In this document: positions 1-9,070 of the stretch, in pieces
Layout of the letters: every line of letters begins with the position of its first letter
How positions within the stretch are numbered: the first letter of the stretch is position 1
Assembly: GCA_001723845.1 (NCBI GenBank)
Contig: MCBE01000300.1
Coordinates: 1 to 36,987, forward strand
Direction: 5' to 3'
DNA: 36,987 nucleotides
Source of the DNA: Candidatus Altarchaeales archaeon WOR_SM1_SCG
GTDB taxonomy: Archaea; Altiarchaeota; Altiarchaeia; IMC4; WOR-SM1-SCG
The notes under the pieces: generated by a model
What the model saw: only the letters and a program-made list of their open reading frames with translations
What the model was told of the DNA's origin: nothing
The model's database searches: none
Position numbers and translations under genes: made by a program

Positions 1-42
1 AAAAAAATTAAAATAAATTAAAATAAATATCTAATTATTATT

Positions 43-237
43 ATGACAAAAAACTTTAACGCATTTACGGCACTTGAAAAGTCAAGATATAAAGGGGAGT
101 ACATAATAATGATAGATGGGGAGGTCGTAGAAGACGGCAAGGACATAGAAAATATGCTCCGGAGAACAAGAGAAAGATATCCTGACAAAACACCCCTTGT
201 TGCAAAAATACCAGAAGAAGAGGTGATGGTGCTATGA
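43..237 (+). CDS. DUF5678-like small protein
   Basis: ORF MTKNFNAFTALEKSRYKGEYIIMIDGEVVEDGKDIENMLRRTRERYPDKTPLVAKIPEEEVMVL matches my recollection of the archaeal DUF5678 pattern (Y-x-G-E-Y-I... V-V-x-x-G-K-D...). It overlaps the next gene by 4 nt (ATGA). Confidence 0.7.
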   Translation: MTKNFNAFTALEKSRYKGEYIIMIDGEVVEDGKDIENMLRRTRERYPDKTPLVAKIPEEEVMVL

Positions 238-641
238 TTACATTCAAATATCAAAGGGAAAAATCTCCGATAGGAACGGTCCATAGACCCGTTGCAGAGG
301 TGATATTAGAAGTTGACAACTATAAGGTGGAAGTTCCGAGGTATATAGATTCGGGCGCAGATATAACACTGATTCCATTCAGATTCGGCAGAGCATTGGG
401 CTTTAAAGAGGATTCAAGTAAAGTCATGGAAATGAAGGGCATATCAGGTAGTGGCGTCCCATATATAATCAAAAAAGTTAAGATGATACTTAAGGGTATT
501 GAATTAGAGGTGAGAATTGCATGGGCACTTATAGAAGAGGTACCTCCATTACTTGGAAGAATGGATATATTTCCGTTATTCAGAATAACTTTTGATGAAG
601 CAGAAAAAATTATTGAGTTCAATAACATCCAGAATATTTAA
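234..641 (+). CDS. retropepsin-like aspartic protease
   Basis: Single DSGA motif (YIDSGADITLIPFRFG) and a downstream LLGRMDIF segment, typical of retropepsin-like folds. Coupled to the upstream small ORF. Confidence 0.75.
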   Translation: MITFKYQREKSPIGTVHRPVAEVILEVDNYKVEVPRYIDSGADITLIPFRFGRALGFKEDSSKVMEMKGISGSGVPYIIKKVKMILKGIELEVRIAWALIEEVPPLLGRMDIFPLFRITFDEAEKIIEFNNIQNI

Positions 642-676
642 AATTAATTAAAATATAAAATAATATCAAAATAAAC

Positions 677-1231
677 ATGAATCAAACCATTAAACTATTC
701 CGGGACGATGAATTAAAAAACAGGATAATCAAAAAAACGGGCGGTGAACTGCTTAAATGCTATAACTGCGGAACATGCACCGCGGGCTGTCCTGTCTCTC
801 AAATCCGGGATTTCAACCCGAGAAGGGTCTTGAGGAAAATTAACCTCGGTCTTAATGTGGATGAAGACATCTGGCAGTGTGTTTCGTGTTTCACCTGCAA
901 TGCCCGCTGTCCCAATGGGATTGATATTGCAAAGGTCATGGATGCGCTGAGAATAGAGATTCAAAAAGATAAAAGAGCAGGGAAGCATGCGAATGTTATC
1001 TTTAACAGGGCATTTCTTGAAACCGTGGAAAACTACGGGCAGCTTTATGAACTTGGAATGCTTATGAAATATAAAATAAAATCAGGGAATTTGTTCCAGG
1101 ACATTGAGTTCGGTCTCCCGTTAATGCTGAAAGGGAAAATGGGTCTGCTTCCTCATAAGTCAGGGAATGCAAAAGCAGCAAGGGAAATATTCAGGAGGGT
1201 GAGGGAAATTGAAGAGAGGGATGAGAAGTAA
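677..1231 (+). CDS. hdrC: CoB--CoM heterodisulfide reductase subunit C-like (HdrC), two CxxCxxCxxxCP clusters
   Basis: CYNCGTCTAGCPV and CVSCFTCNARCPNGIDI 4Fe-4S motifs. HdrB-like gene follows downstream. Confidence 0.85.
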   Translation: MNQTIKLFRDDELKNRIIKKTGGELLKCYNCGTCTAGCPVSQIRDFNPRRVLRKINLGLNVDEDIWQCVSCFTCNARCPNGIDIAKVMDALRIEIQKDKRAGKHANVIFNRAFLETVENYGQLYELGMLMKYKIKSGNLFQDIEFGLPLMLKGKMGLLPHKSGNAKAAREIFRRVREIEERDEK

Positions 1232-1331
1232 TTTAAATGAAAATAATAAAATATCAAAAAATTCAAAACAAAATGAAACCAAAAAATTATTAAAAAAATT
1301 TCATTTATAAATCAAAATATAAATTATAATT

Positions 1332-1541
1332 ATGGAAACCATAACTCACAACCAGATGTATGCTCTTTTGCAGGAGATGAATCATCGGCTGAAAACAATG
1401 GAAATAGAAATTCATGAATTAAGAAAAGAGCCGGAGGTGAGAGTAGAGTATATTGAAAAATTGAAACAGATTGAGAAAGAAGATGAATTCCAGACTTATG
1501 GTTCAATGGATGATTTGATAGCCGAGATAGAACAAGAATGA
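1332..1541 (+). CDS. putative antitoxin of RelB type
   Basis: Small acidic helical ORF overlapping the downstream RelE-like ORF by 4 nt. Confidence 0.6.
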   Translation: METITHNQMYALLQEMNHRLKTMEIEIHELRKEPEVRVEYIEKLKQIEKEDEFQTYGSMDDLIAEIEQE

Positions 1542-1807
1542 CATACAAACCAGGAATCGGGAGGAAATTAAAGGTAGTATTGCGAAAGGTGTACAAGAAA
1601 GACAGGAAACAATGGAACGGGATTAAGGGAAAGATGGATGAAATTGTAGAAAATCCACATCATTATAAGCCGCTGAGCAATAAACTAAAGAACAGGCGGA
1701 GAGTGCAAATCGGCTCGTATGTTTTGGTTTTCAAAATATATGAACAAGAAAAGGTTGTGAAATTTATTGATTACGACCATCACGATAACATCTATAAAAA
1801 GGGATAA
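1538..1807 (+). CDS. RelE/ParE-superfamily toxin
   Basis: MDEIVENPHHYKPLSNKLKNRRRVQIGSYVLVFKIYEQEKVVKFIDYDHHDNIY fits the RelE fold pattern (K-L-R-x-R-x-G-x-Y-x-V-x-F... D-H-H-D-x-I-Y). Confidence 0.8.
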   Translation: MTYKPGIGRKLKVVLRKVYKKDRKQWNGIKGKMDEIVENPHHYKPLSNKLKNRRRVQIGSYVLVFKIYEQEKVVKFIDYDHHDNIYKKG

Positions 1808-1876
1808 AATTCCAAAAAATCTAATAAAAATATAAGCGAAATTAAATCGGAAAATCACGAATAATAAATTAATAAA

Positions 1877-2755
1877 ATGATTACCAGAGGATACTACTCC
1901 GGGTGTTCCGCTAAGGGAACCGCAAAGGAATATGACATGTCTGTAAAAAAGGTCTATGAAGCGTTAGGTATAAACCTGCAAGAATTAAAGGATTATTTAT
2001 GCTGCGGCTCGTCTCCGGCACACAGTTCATCACTTCTTCTTGCAGATGCTTTAGCACTTAAAAACCTGTCTCTTGCAAAGGAACAGGGACTTAAGGAATT
2101 AATTATCCCCTGCATGGGATGCTATTCAAGATTTGAGTCCGCGCATTATGACTTGCAAAACGATAAAGAGCAGAGGAAAAAGGCAGAGGAAGCAGCCGAT
2201 GTAAAATACGATGCTGCAATTAAAAAAATTAAAATAATACACCCATTGACCCATCTAAATGAAAATATAAATTTAATTAAAGAAAAATTAAAAAAGAAAC
2301 CTGATGGTTTGAAGGCGGTTTGTTACTACGGCTGCGTTTTTACAAGACCGCCGGATGTTACAGGCGTTGATAATTTTGAAGACCCGCAGGAGATGGACAA
2401 TCTCCTTAAAGCAATGGGTGCCAGCGTGTTGGAGTGGAATTCAAAGACAAAATGCTGCGGGGCTGCTTATTCAATAACAAACCAGGACATATCGTTTGAG
2501 TTATGCAGAAAAATACTTTCCAATGCAAGAGAGGTCGGTGCGGAAATAATTGTTACTGCATGCCCTCTCTGCCAGGGAAACCTTGACATGCGGCAGAAGC
2601 AGATTGAAGAAAAATTCAATGAAAAATTCAATATTCCCGTGGTTTACATTACACAACTGATCGGGCTTGCCCTTGGGTTTTCGTATAAGGAAGTCGGGCT
2701 TGCCGGGGAATTCGTGGACGCCGGGGAACTGCTTAAATCAAAGGGTCTGGCTTGA
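1877..2755 (+). CDS. hdrB: CoB--CoM heterodisulfide reductase subunit B-like (HdrB)
   Basis: CCG-domain motifs: LCCGSSPAHSSS with PCMGCYSRF, and KCCGAAYSITNQD with ACPLCQGNLD. Confidence 0.88.
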   Translation: MITRGYYSGCSAKGTAKEYDMSVKKVYEALGINLQELKDYLCCGSSPAHSSSLLLADALALKNLSLAKEQGLKELIIPCMGCYSRFESAHYDLQNDKEQRKKAEEAADVKYDAAIKKIKIIHPLTHLNENINLIKEKLKKKPDGLKAVCYYGCVFTRPPDVTGVDNFEDPQEMDNLLKAMGASVLEWNSKTKCCGAAYSITNQDISFELCRKILSNAREVGAEIIVTACPLCQGNLDMRQKQIEEKFNEKFNIPVVYITQLIGLALGFSYKEVGLAGEFVDAGELLKSKGLA

Positions 2756-2817
2756 ATTAAAATTACAATCAAAATAAAATTTAAATTAATAATACTTAAC
2801 AAAATAACAAACAAAAA

Positions 2818-3474
2818 ATGATTACCGCACAAAGAAAACCAATGGAGGACATAGTCAAAAACCTGCTTGACAAAAAAAAAGTGCTTGTCGTGGGCTGCAA
2901 CGGCTGCACCGCATTTCACCGGGTCGGCGGGGAGAAACAGGTAGGAGAATTTGCAAAACTGCTTAAAATTAATACGAAATTAAAGGATAAAGATATTGAA
3001 ATTATTGAGTCATGCGTTGAGGAGCAGTGCGGAAAGGAACTTGTTGAAGATGCTTTAAACGAAGTTATAAAGGGATGCGATGCCGTTGTCTCTCTTGCCT
3101 GCGGCGCGGGTGTCCAGCAGATAGCGGAAATCTATGACACAATTCCCGTTTACCCTGCAAATGACACTTTTCTTGTCGGCATTGAAAACAGGAAGGAATC
3201 AATACTGAGCGAGGTCTGCAAGGGCTGCGGGGATTGCATACTTGATGAAACCGCAGGGATATGCCCTAAAACAAGATGTATGAAAGGTTTATTGAACGGA
3301 CCGTGCGCGGGAGTTCATGACGGGTTGTGCGAACTCTCGACAAAAAATAATAAGATTCCATGCGGCTGGATGGAGATATATGATAAAATGGTCCGGCTGG
3401 GTACGGTAGATAAATTACTGGAAGTGAAAATGCCGAATGTTAATAAAAGAATGGTGCAGTTAGGGGATAGGTAA
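2818..3474 (+). CDS. metV: methylenetetrahydrofolate reductase C-terminal-domain protein (MetV-like)
   Basis: CNGCTAFHRVGGEKQV N-terminus, and CKGCGDCILDETAGICPKTRCMKGLLNGPCAGVHDGLCEL...CGWMEIYDKM C-terminus typical of MTHFR-C. Next to metF. Confidence 0.8.
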   Translation: MITAQRKPMEDIVKNLLDKKKVLVVGCNGCTAFHRVGGEKQVGEFAKLLKINTKLKDKDIEIIESCVEEQCGKELVEDALNEVIKGCDAVVSLACGAGVQQIAEIYDTIPVYPANDTFLVGIENRKESILSEVCKGCGDCILDETAGICPKTRCMKGLLNGPCAGVHDGLCELSTKNNKIPCGWMEIYDKMVRLGTVDKLLEVKMPNVNKRMVQLGDR

Positions 3475-3550
3475 TGATAATGATAAAATTTATAAATTTA
3501 TAAATTATAAAAATAATCGCAAAAAAATAAAATAAACCAATAAACTAAAA

Positions 3551-4471
3551 ATGAGTCTATTAAGAGATAATTTTGGAAAGAAGTTTATAGCAACAGGGGA
3601 AGCATCCCCTCCTCCAGGTCCTGATATGACAGAATTTGCTCATGAAGTTGCGGAGATGAAGCCGATGATGGATAAAATTGAAGGCGTGAATGTAGTTGAT
3701 ATCCCCGGAGCAAGGGTTCTTATGTCGTCTCTCGGTGCAAGCATATACATGATGCAGCAGGGCGTTGAGCCGATATTCCAGATGACTGTTAGGGATAGAA
3801 ATATGCTGGCACTCCAGGCGGATTTAATTTCGGCGGCAACATTCGGGATAGAAAATGTACTATCGCTGGCAGGAGACCACCCTGCGTGCGATGCAGCCGA
3901 CCACAAGGGAGCAAAGCCCGTCTATGACCTTGATTCAACCACGCTTATAACGACAATGAAGATGATGAACGATGGAAAGATGCTCAACGGCTCGGACATG
4001 AACGGCAAGACAAATTTCTTTATGGGGGCGGCAATCGGACCGACATCATCTCCTCTTGACGGCGAGGTCTATAAGACAAAGCGTAAGTTAAACGCGGGTG
4101 CTGATTTCTTCCAGACGCAGGGCATTTTTGATGTTGAGCCGATGCAGAATTTTTTAAATCTTTATGATAAATTAATCGGCGAGGACATAGCATCAAAAAC
4201 ACTTGTCGGGATTGTTCCCATAAGAAGTTACGGCATGATGATGTATTTGCTTTCAATGCCGGGCGTCGTAATTAAAGACGCGGTTGTAAATTCGGTGAAA
4301 AAAGCACAGGACGAGCAGAAAAAGACAGGCAAGAAAGGAATCATTGAAGATGCGGGAATAGATTTGTGCATTAACCTGGTGGATGATATAAAAGGACTCG
4401 GAATGAAGGGAGTTCACATCATGCCTGTCGGGAATGTAAGGGCGCTTAAGGCGATTGTTGGCAGCTTGTGA
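3551..4471 (+). CDS. metF: methylenetetrahydrofolate reductase (MetF-like)
   Basis: MTHFR TIM-barrel features: FIATGEASPPPGPD, VLSLAGDHP, FFQTQGIFDVE, VGIVPIRS, GVHIMPVGN. Confidence 0.85.
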   Translation: MSLLRDNFGKKFIATGEASPPPGPDMTEFAHEVAEMKPMMDKIEGVNVVDIPGARVLMSSLGASIYMMQQGVEPIFQMTVRDRNMLALQADLISAATFGIENVLSLAGDHPACDAADHKGAKPVYDLDSTTLITTMKMMNDGKMLNGSDMNGKTNFFMGAAIGPTSSPLDGEVYKTKRKLNAGADFFQTQGIFDVEPMQNFLNLYDKLIGEDIASKTLVGIVPIRSYGMMMYLLSMPGVVIKDAVVNSVKKAQDEQKKTGKKGIIEDAGIDLCINLVDDIKGLGMKGVHIMPVGNVRALKAIVGSL

Positions 4472-4504
4472 ATTAAATAAAATATTTTAAAATAATAAAT
4501 AAAA

Positions 4505-4945
4505 TTGAAAAGACCTTCGTGGGATGAATATTTTGCAAAAATTGCAGAGGATGTAGCAAGACGCTCAACCTGTGTACGCCACCGGTTTGGTGCGGTTATC
4601 GTAAATGACAGGAAAGAGATAGTCTCAACAGGGTACAACGGACCTGTCCGGGGCGCTGTGCACTGTATAGAAGTGGGTTGCTTGAAGGATAAGAAAGGAA
4701 TTGCATCAGGAACAGGACATGATATATGCCAGGCGGTTCACGCAGAGCAGAATGCGTTACTCCAGGCAGGAAAATTAAGCAGGGCTTCAACCCTGTATGT
4801 GAATGCTTTCCCGTGTAAAATTTGCGCGAGATTAATTGTAAATTCGGGAATCGCAAGGGTTGTCACAAGCGGAAGCTACACGGACGAGGAAGGGCTGAAG
4901 ATATTAAGGGATGCAGATATTGTTGTTGAGCATATTGATTTGTGA
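4505..4945 (+). CDS. dCMP deaminase / cytidine-deoxycytidylate deaminase family (TTG start)
   Basis: HAEQNALLQA and PCKICARLIVNSGI zinc motifs; TGYNGPVRGAVHC. Predicted start codon is TTG. Confidence 0.85.
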   Translation: MKRPSWDEYFAKIAEDVARRSTCVRHRFGAVIVNDRKEIVSTGYNGPVRGAVHCIEVGCLKDKKGIASGTGHDICQAVHAEQNALLQAGKLSRASTLYVNAFPCKICARLIVNSGIARVVTSGSYTDEEGLKILRDADIVVEHIDL

Positions 4946-5147
4946 TTGCTGCTCTGAATTTTTATAGATTTACATTCTGAAGAAGTATATTAGATAAACT
5001 TAAAATTTGAATTTTATTTATTTATATACTTTTAATTCCTATTAACATAACCTCCAGAATAAAGGATATTGGAAATCGAATTCGGATATAATTTAGTTAT
5101 GAAATTGGCTACTGACGCCTTTTAAAACGATATAAAACAAAAAAGAA

Positions 5148-6344
5148 ATGTTATCAATTGACGAAATAAGAGCGATGATGAAAGATTTGGAATCTGACAG
5201 AGTAGAAAGAACCATTTCTTTCAGAGAAGATAAATTGGGTCCGGCTACATGTGCATTTTCAAACGACTTCCCCAATCATAAAAAGCCAGGGTATATTTTG
5301 CTTGGAGTAAATGATGATGGAACGGTAAACGGAATGACCATAGGGGATGAAGAACTGCAAAAAATAGGCAACATAAAATCAAATGGAAACGTATTACCTC
5401 AACCATCATTAGTAGTAAGCCCGGTGCATAATATAGACGGCGGCGATGTTGTAGTCGTAGAAGTTCAACCTTCTCCATACCCTCCGGTGCGATATGACGG
5501 CAGGTGTTGGATTAGAATTGGTCCAAGAAAAGGAAAAGCAACAATAGGAGAAGAGAGAATTCTTACAGAGCGAAGAGCTTCCTATGCAAGAACATATGAT
5601 TTAGTGCCTGCTTTAGGAGCATCTCTTTCTGATATTAGCATTGAATATTTTAAATCAAATTACCTTTCTATTGCTATAGATAAAGAAACATTAAGCGAGA
5701 ATAGAAGAACAATTGAAGAACAGCTTGCTTCTTTAAGATTTTATGATACAAAAGAAAAATGTCCGACTAATGCAGGAATTATAATATTTGGTATCAATCC
5801 GGAATTTTATCTACCTGGTGATTACATTCATTACATTAAATTTAAAGGAAATGAAATGACCAGTGATGTTGAATTTGAAAAGAAATTTTCAGGGGCAATG
5901 ATAACTGAATTGAATTCAATAGACGACTTTATTAAAAATAATATCATTAAAGAAAGACCGGTAAGACAAGATTCCTTTCAAGAACAGATTATTAGGAATT
6001 ACCCATATTGGGCATTACGGGAGTTAACAATGAATGCTATTATGCATCGTAGCTACGAATCAAATGCACCTATTTATATTTATGAGTTCCCAAACCGTAT
6101 TGAAATTCTTAATCCGGGGGGTTTATTTGGTGATGTGAATGCAGGTAATTTTCCCGACGCCAGTGATTACCGAAATATTGTTTTAGCAGAAGCAATGAAA
6201 ATCTTAGGTTATGTAAACAGGTTCAATTGTGGAATTCGAAGAGCAAAAGAAGAATTTAAAAAAAATGGAAACCCAGAACCTGAATTTGATATTACACTTG
6301 TTACAAAATTTAAAGTTTCAATTCCAATAAATACAAAATGGTAG
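5148..6344 (+). CDS. AlbA_2 (Schlafen-like)/HATPase_c_4 RecG-like putative DNA-binding regulator
   Basis: ERTISFREDKLGPATCAFSNDFPNHKKPGYILLGVNDDGTVNGM (AlbA_2) and ALRELTMNAIMHRSYESNAPIYIYEFPNRIEILNPGGLFG (HATPase_c_4). Confidence 0.8.
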   Translation: MLSIDEIRAMMKDLESDRVERTISFREDKLGPATCAFSNDFPNHKKPGYILLGVNDDGTVNGMTIGDEELQKIGNIKSNGNVLPQPSLVVSPVHNIDGGDVVVVEVQPSPYPPVRYDGRCWIRIGPRKGKATIGEERILTERRASYARTYDLVPALGASLSDISIEYFKSNYLSIAIDKETLSENRRTIEEQLASLRFYDTKEKCPTNAGIIIFGINPEFYLPGDYIHYIKFKGNEMTSDVEFEKKFSGAMITELNSIDDFIKNNIIKERPVRQDSFQEQIIRNYPYWALRELTMNAIMHRSYESNAPIYIYEFPNRIEILNPGGLFGDVNAGNFPDASDYRNIVLAEAMKILGYVNRFNCGIRRAKEEFKKNGNPEPEFDITLVTKFKVSIPINTKW

Positions 6345-6345
6345 T

Positions 6346-7317
6346 ATGAGAACAATAACATTTTTTAATAACAAAGGAGGCGTAGGTAAAACTACAACAG
6401 TGTATCATGTTGCATGGATGTTGTCGCAATTAGGGATAAAAACTATTGCTGCAGATTTAGACCCGCAATCAAACCTTACATCAATGTTTCTTAGTACGGA
6501 AAGACTTGAGGAAATATATGAGAATGAATTAAATCTTACCATTTTAGATTCAATAACGCCGGTTGCATCTGGTGACCCATACATACCAATACATGTTGAA
6601 CAGATTACCGAAAACCTTGGTTTGGTTATTGGCAATTTATCATTATCAACATTTGAAGACAAATTAAGTAGAGCATGGTTAGAATGTTTGGGGGGCGATA
6701 GTCTTGCATTTAAAATTACCGGCATTTTTAATACAATCATAAATGATGCTGCCAAACAGCAAAATGCAGATATAGTATTAATTGATGTAGGACCAAATTT
6801 AGGAGCAATAAACAGGGCTGTTACGATAAGTTCGGATTATATTATAATGCCGGTAGCATCCGATTTGTTTTCACTTCAGGGGATAAAAAACCTCGGCATT
6901 ACATTAAACAACTGGAAAATAGATTGGCAGGATAGAATTGCAAGAAAACCGACATCCTTAAATTTTGAAATTCCAAAAGGAAAAGAGTTGCCCGCAGGAT
7001 ATATTATAATGCAATACACCGCTAAAGAAAGCAGACCTGTAAAATCATATTTAAAATGGGCAAATAGGATACCTTCTGTTTATTCTGAATATGTTTTAAA
7101 GAATAATTCAACGGTTCAAACAGTTGAAGAAGACAATAATTGCATTGCATTGTTAAAACATTATCGCAGCTTAGCGCCAATGTCTATGGAAGCGCACAGA
7201 CCTATGTTCATGCTAAAGCCGGCAGATGGTGCAATAGGTGCACATGTGTATGCAGTTCAAAAATGTTATGAAGATTTTGAAACAATCACAAAAAAAATCA
7301 TTTCTATTTGCCAATGA
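6346..7317 (+). CDS. ParA/Soj-family ATPase
   Basis: FFNNKGGVGKTTTVYHVAWMLSQLG (deviant Walker A), AADLDPQSNLTSMFL, VLIDVGPNLGAINRAV. Starts 1 nt after the previous stop. Confidence 0.85.
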   Translation: MRTITFFNNKGGVGKTTTVYHVAWMLSQLGIKTIAADLDPQSNLTSMFLSTERLEEIYENELNLTILDSITPVASGDPYIPIHVEQITENLGLVIGNLSLSTFEDKLSRAWLECLGGDSLAFKITGIFNTIINDAAKQQNADIVLIDVGPNLGAINRAVTISSDYIIMPVASDLFSLQGIKNLGITLNNWKIDWQDRIARKPTSLNFEIPKGKELPAGYIIMQYTAKESRPVKSYLKWANRIPSVYSEYVLKNNSTVQTVEEDNNCIALLKHYRSLAPMSMEAHRPMFMLKPADGAIGAHVYAVQKCYEDFETITKKIISICQ

Positions 7318-7414
7318 AAAGACATCACTGATATTTTGGCACATTATTATTTTATAGTGATATACCATAAACAACCATCTGCAACTCCACGTTAATCGTA
7401 AGTGATATAAAAAT

Positions 7415-7571
7415 TAAAAATCATTAGATTTTTAGACAGTGCCGTATGGGGATTCCACCCATTTCTATTCGTTTGAACGCCGCACTTGGGACATGCGGGT
7501 GGTGTTCGTTGACGAAATATCCCGTCAGCAGTAAATTCAAAGTTGTTATCATAAGCATCGAACATTGATTG
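7415..7571 (-). pseudogene. possible transposase N-terminal remnant with CPKCG zinc motif
   Basis: MFDAYDNNFEFTADGIFRQRTPPACPKCGVQTNRNGWNPHT resembles transposase N-terminal CPxCG segments. No rest of the gene follows. Confidence 0.35.
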
Positions 7572-7656
7572 AAATTTCAATTTAATTAAAATTCATTAAA
7601 TCGTCCTTCTAATTCTTAATATAAACAGGGAAATATAAAAATAAATTTAAGTTACT

Positions 7657-7715
7657 ATGGCACAATCCGAATACCACATTGATTTTTTCAAAAATAACGA
7701 CTTTAAGAGAAGAAA
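7657..7715 (+). pseudogene. alaS 5'-end remnant (about 20 codons)
   Basis: MAQSEYHIDFFKNNDFKRRN matches the start of the intact AlaRS at 13678 (MTQSEYNLDFFKNNDFKRRK). Differences are concentrated in a few codons, several of them synonymous. Confidence 0.85.
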
Positions 7716-7726
7716 TACCACTGTCA

Positions 7727-8284
7727 ATGAAAATGACCGAACATAAATCATCTGATACGATAAACATCAAGGAACTGCGGATTGAAAAACTCTCGGAGAA
7801 TAACCTTAAGTTCACGGAAGTGTTTGACTGCGGAGATGATGACCTTAACGAATTTTTAAAAGACGACGCATTTCACTACCAGAAAGGAAAAATTGCAGTC
7901 ACATACCTGTGTTTTTACATGAATGTATTGGTTGGTTACTATTCCTTGTCAAATGATGCTATTGAAATCAAAGGCAAAGCAAAAAAGATACTGGATAAAT
8001 TAAAAAAGAGGCAGAGGACATACCCTGCAATTAAAATCGGAAGACTTGGAATAGATAAAAACTTCTCAAGGATTGGGATCGGGACTAAAATAATTGATGT
8101 GATTGTCGGATGCGCACGGGTACACTCCAATAGTGTGGGGTGCAGGTATGCCAGTGTTAACGCGTACAATCAACCGGAGGTAGTTGCATTCTATAAGAAA
8201 AACAATTTCAAGATATTAAAGATAACGGGAGGTGAAGAAGGCGATACCCTGTTAATGTATCGCGACATCATTGAATCCGGTTAA
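7727..8284 (+). CDS. GNAT-family N-acetyltransferase
   Basis: GYYSLSNDAIEI, PAIKIGRLGIDKNFSRIGIGTKIIDVIV, RYASVNAYNQPEVVAFYKKNNFKI. The tabled ORF start (7679 TTG) lies inside the alaS remnant; ATG 7727 or 7733 is more likely. Confidence 0.8.
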   Translation: MKMTEHKSSDTINIKELRIEKLSENNLKFTEVFDCGDDDLNEFLKDDAFHYQKGKIAVTYLCFYMNVLVGYYSLSNDAIEIKGKAKKILDKLKKRQRTYPAIKIGRLGIDKNFSRIGIGTKIIDVIVGCARVHSNSVGCRYASVNAYNQPEVVAFYKKNNFKILKITGGEEGDTLLMYRDIIESG

Positions 8285-8451
8285 ACAGCCCCCACCTGCC
8301 TCGCAAGTTTTTCACAGTATTCAAAGTATCTCTTTCTTTCTTTATATTCCCTATCCGTCGGCTTCAGAGACTCTATTCTATCCATTTCATCTAAAAACCT
8401 TACTGCATCATCTCCTTTAAGTTTCACCCCCAGTTCAAGCGGTCTTGCCAT
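8281..8451 (-). CDS. small conserved-looking protein (56 aa), tail-to-tail with the GNAT
   Basis: Manually translated below the ORF-track cutoff: MARPLELGVKLKGDDAVRFLDEMDRIESLKPTDREYKERKRYFEYCEKLARQVGAV*. Its stop overlaps the GNAT stop. Confidence 0.5.
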   Translation of the reverse strand: MARPLELGVKLKGDDAVRFLDEMDRIESLKPTDREYKERKRYFEYCEKLARQVGAV

Positions 8452-8568
8452 TTTAAAATCAGGTTAAGTTAAAGTTAAAATTAATCTAATTAAATATTAA
8501 TTTCAATTCTTTAAATTTAAAAAAATTGATTAAAGCACTTTTCTAATTTCTAACATAATCATCAAGAA

Positions 8569-8908
8569 ATGCTCAAGGATAAAAGTGTGAAATATTTGGT
8601 GTATGCGGATATTTTAGGGTTTGAAGAACTGGCAAAGGAAGTTGCAGGGGAAACAGGAGTAGATGAAGATTCGGTAAGGGAAAATTATCTCTCAAATCCT
8701 TTGAAAGATAAAATAGATGAAATAAAAAAAGATAAAGAAACAGAGGTCTGCACGGGAAGGGACGATTACCTGCTTTTCATTGACAATTTCCAAAAAAACA
8801 TTAGAAGTCATTAATGCACTTTCAAGTATCAAGATTCCGATAAAAAATTATGATTATATTCCTGTTGAAATCGCAGTCGGAGTAAAGGAATTTAAGGAAT
8901 GCGCAAAC
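8569..8908 (+). pseudogene. 5'-end duplicate of the cyclase-like/STAND/HEAT gene, frameshifted and truncated
   Basis: Near-identical to about 10311-10636 (YLVYADILGFEELAKE..AGETGVDEDSVRENYLSNPLKDKIDEIKKDKETEVCTGRDDYLLFIDNFQK). An extra A in the ccaaaaaaacatt run breaks the frame near 8800, and homology ends near 8908. Confidence 0.85.
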
Positions 8909-9009
8909 TAAATTTAAATATAATCACATAAGGACATCATCAGGTATGATATCTCATAACTCTACACGACACAATCAACCAAAACCCAAAATCCATAACA
9001 TAAGTATTT

Positions 9010-9053
9010 ATTTTGACAAGTTTAATATATAATCTGTCAAAGTTGTCAAAAAT
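9010..9053. repeat. left inverted repeat of the ATPase cassette (TTTTGACAA ... TGTCAAAGTTGTCAAAA)
   Basis: attttgacaagtttaatatataatctgtcaaagttgtcaaaaatt aligns with the reverse complement of 10216-10260. The 17-mer TGTCAAAGTTGTCAAAA is exact. Confidence 0.8.
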
Positions 9054-9070
9054 TAAGAGATTAAATTAAG

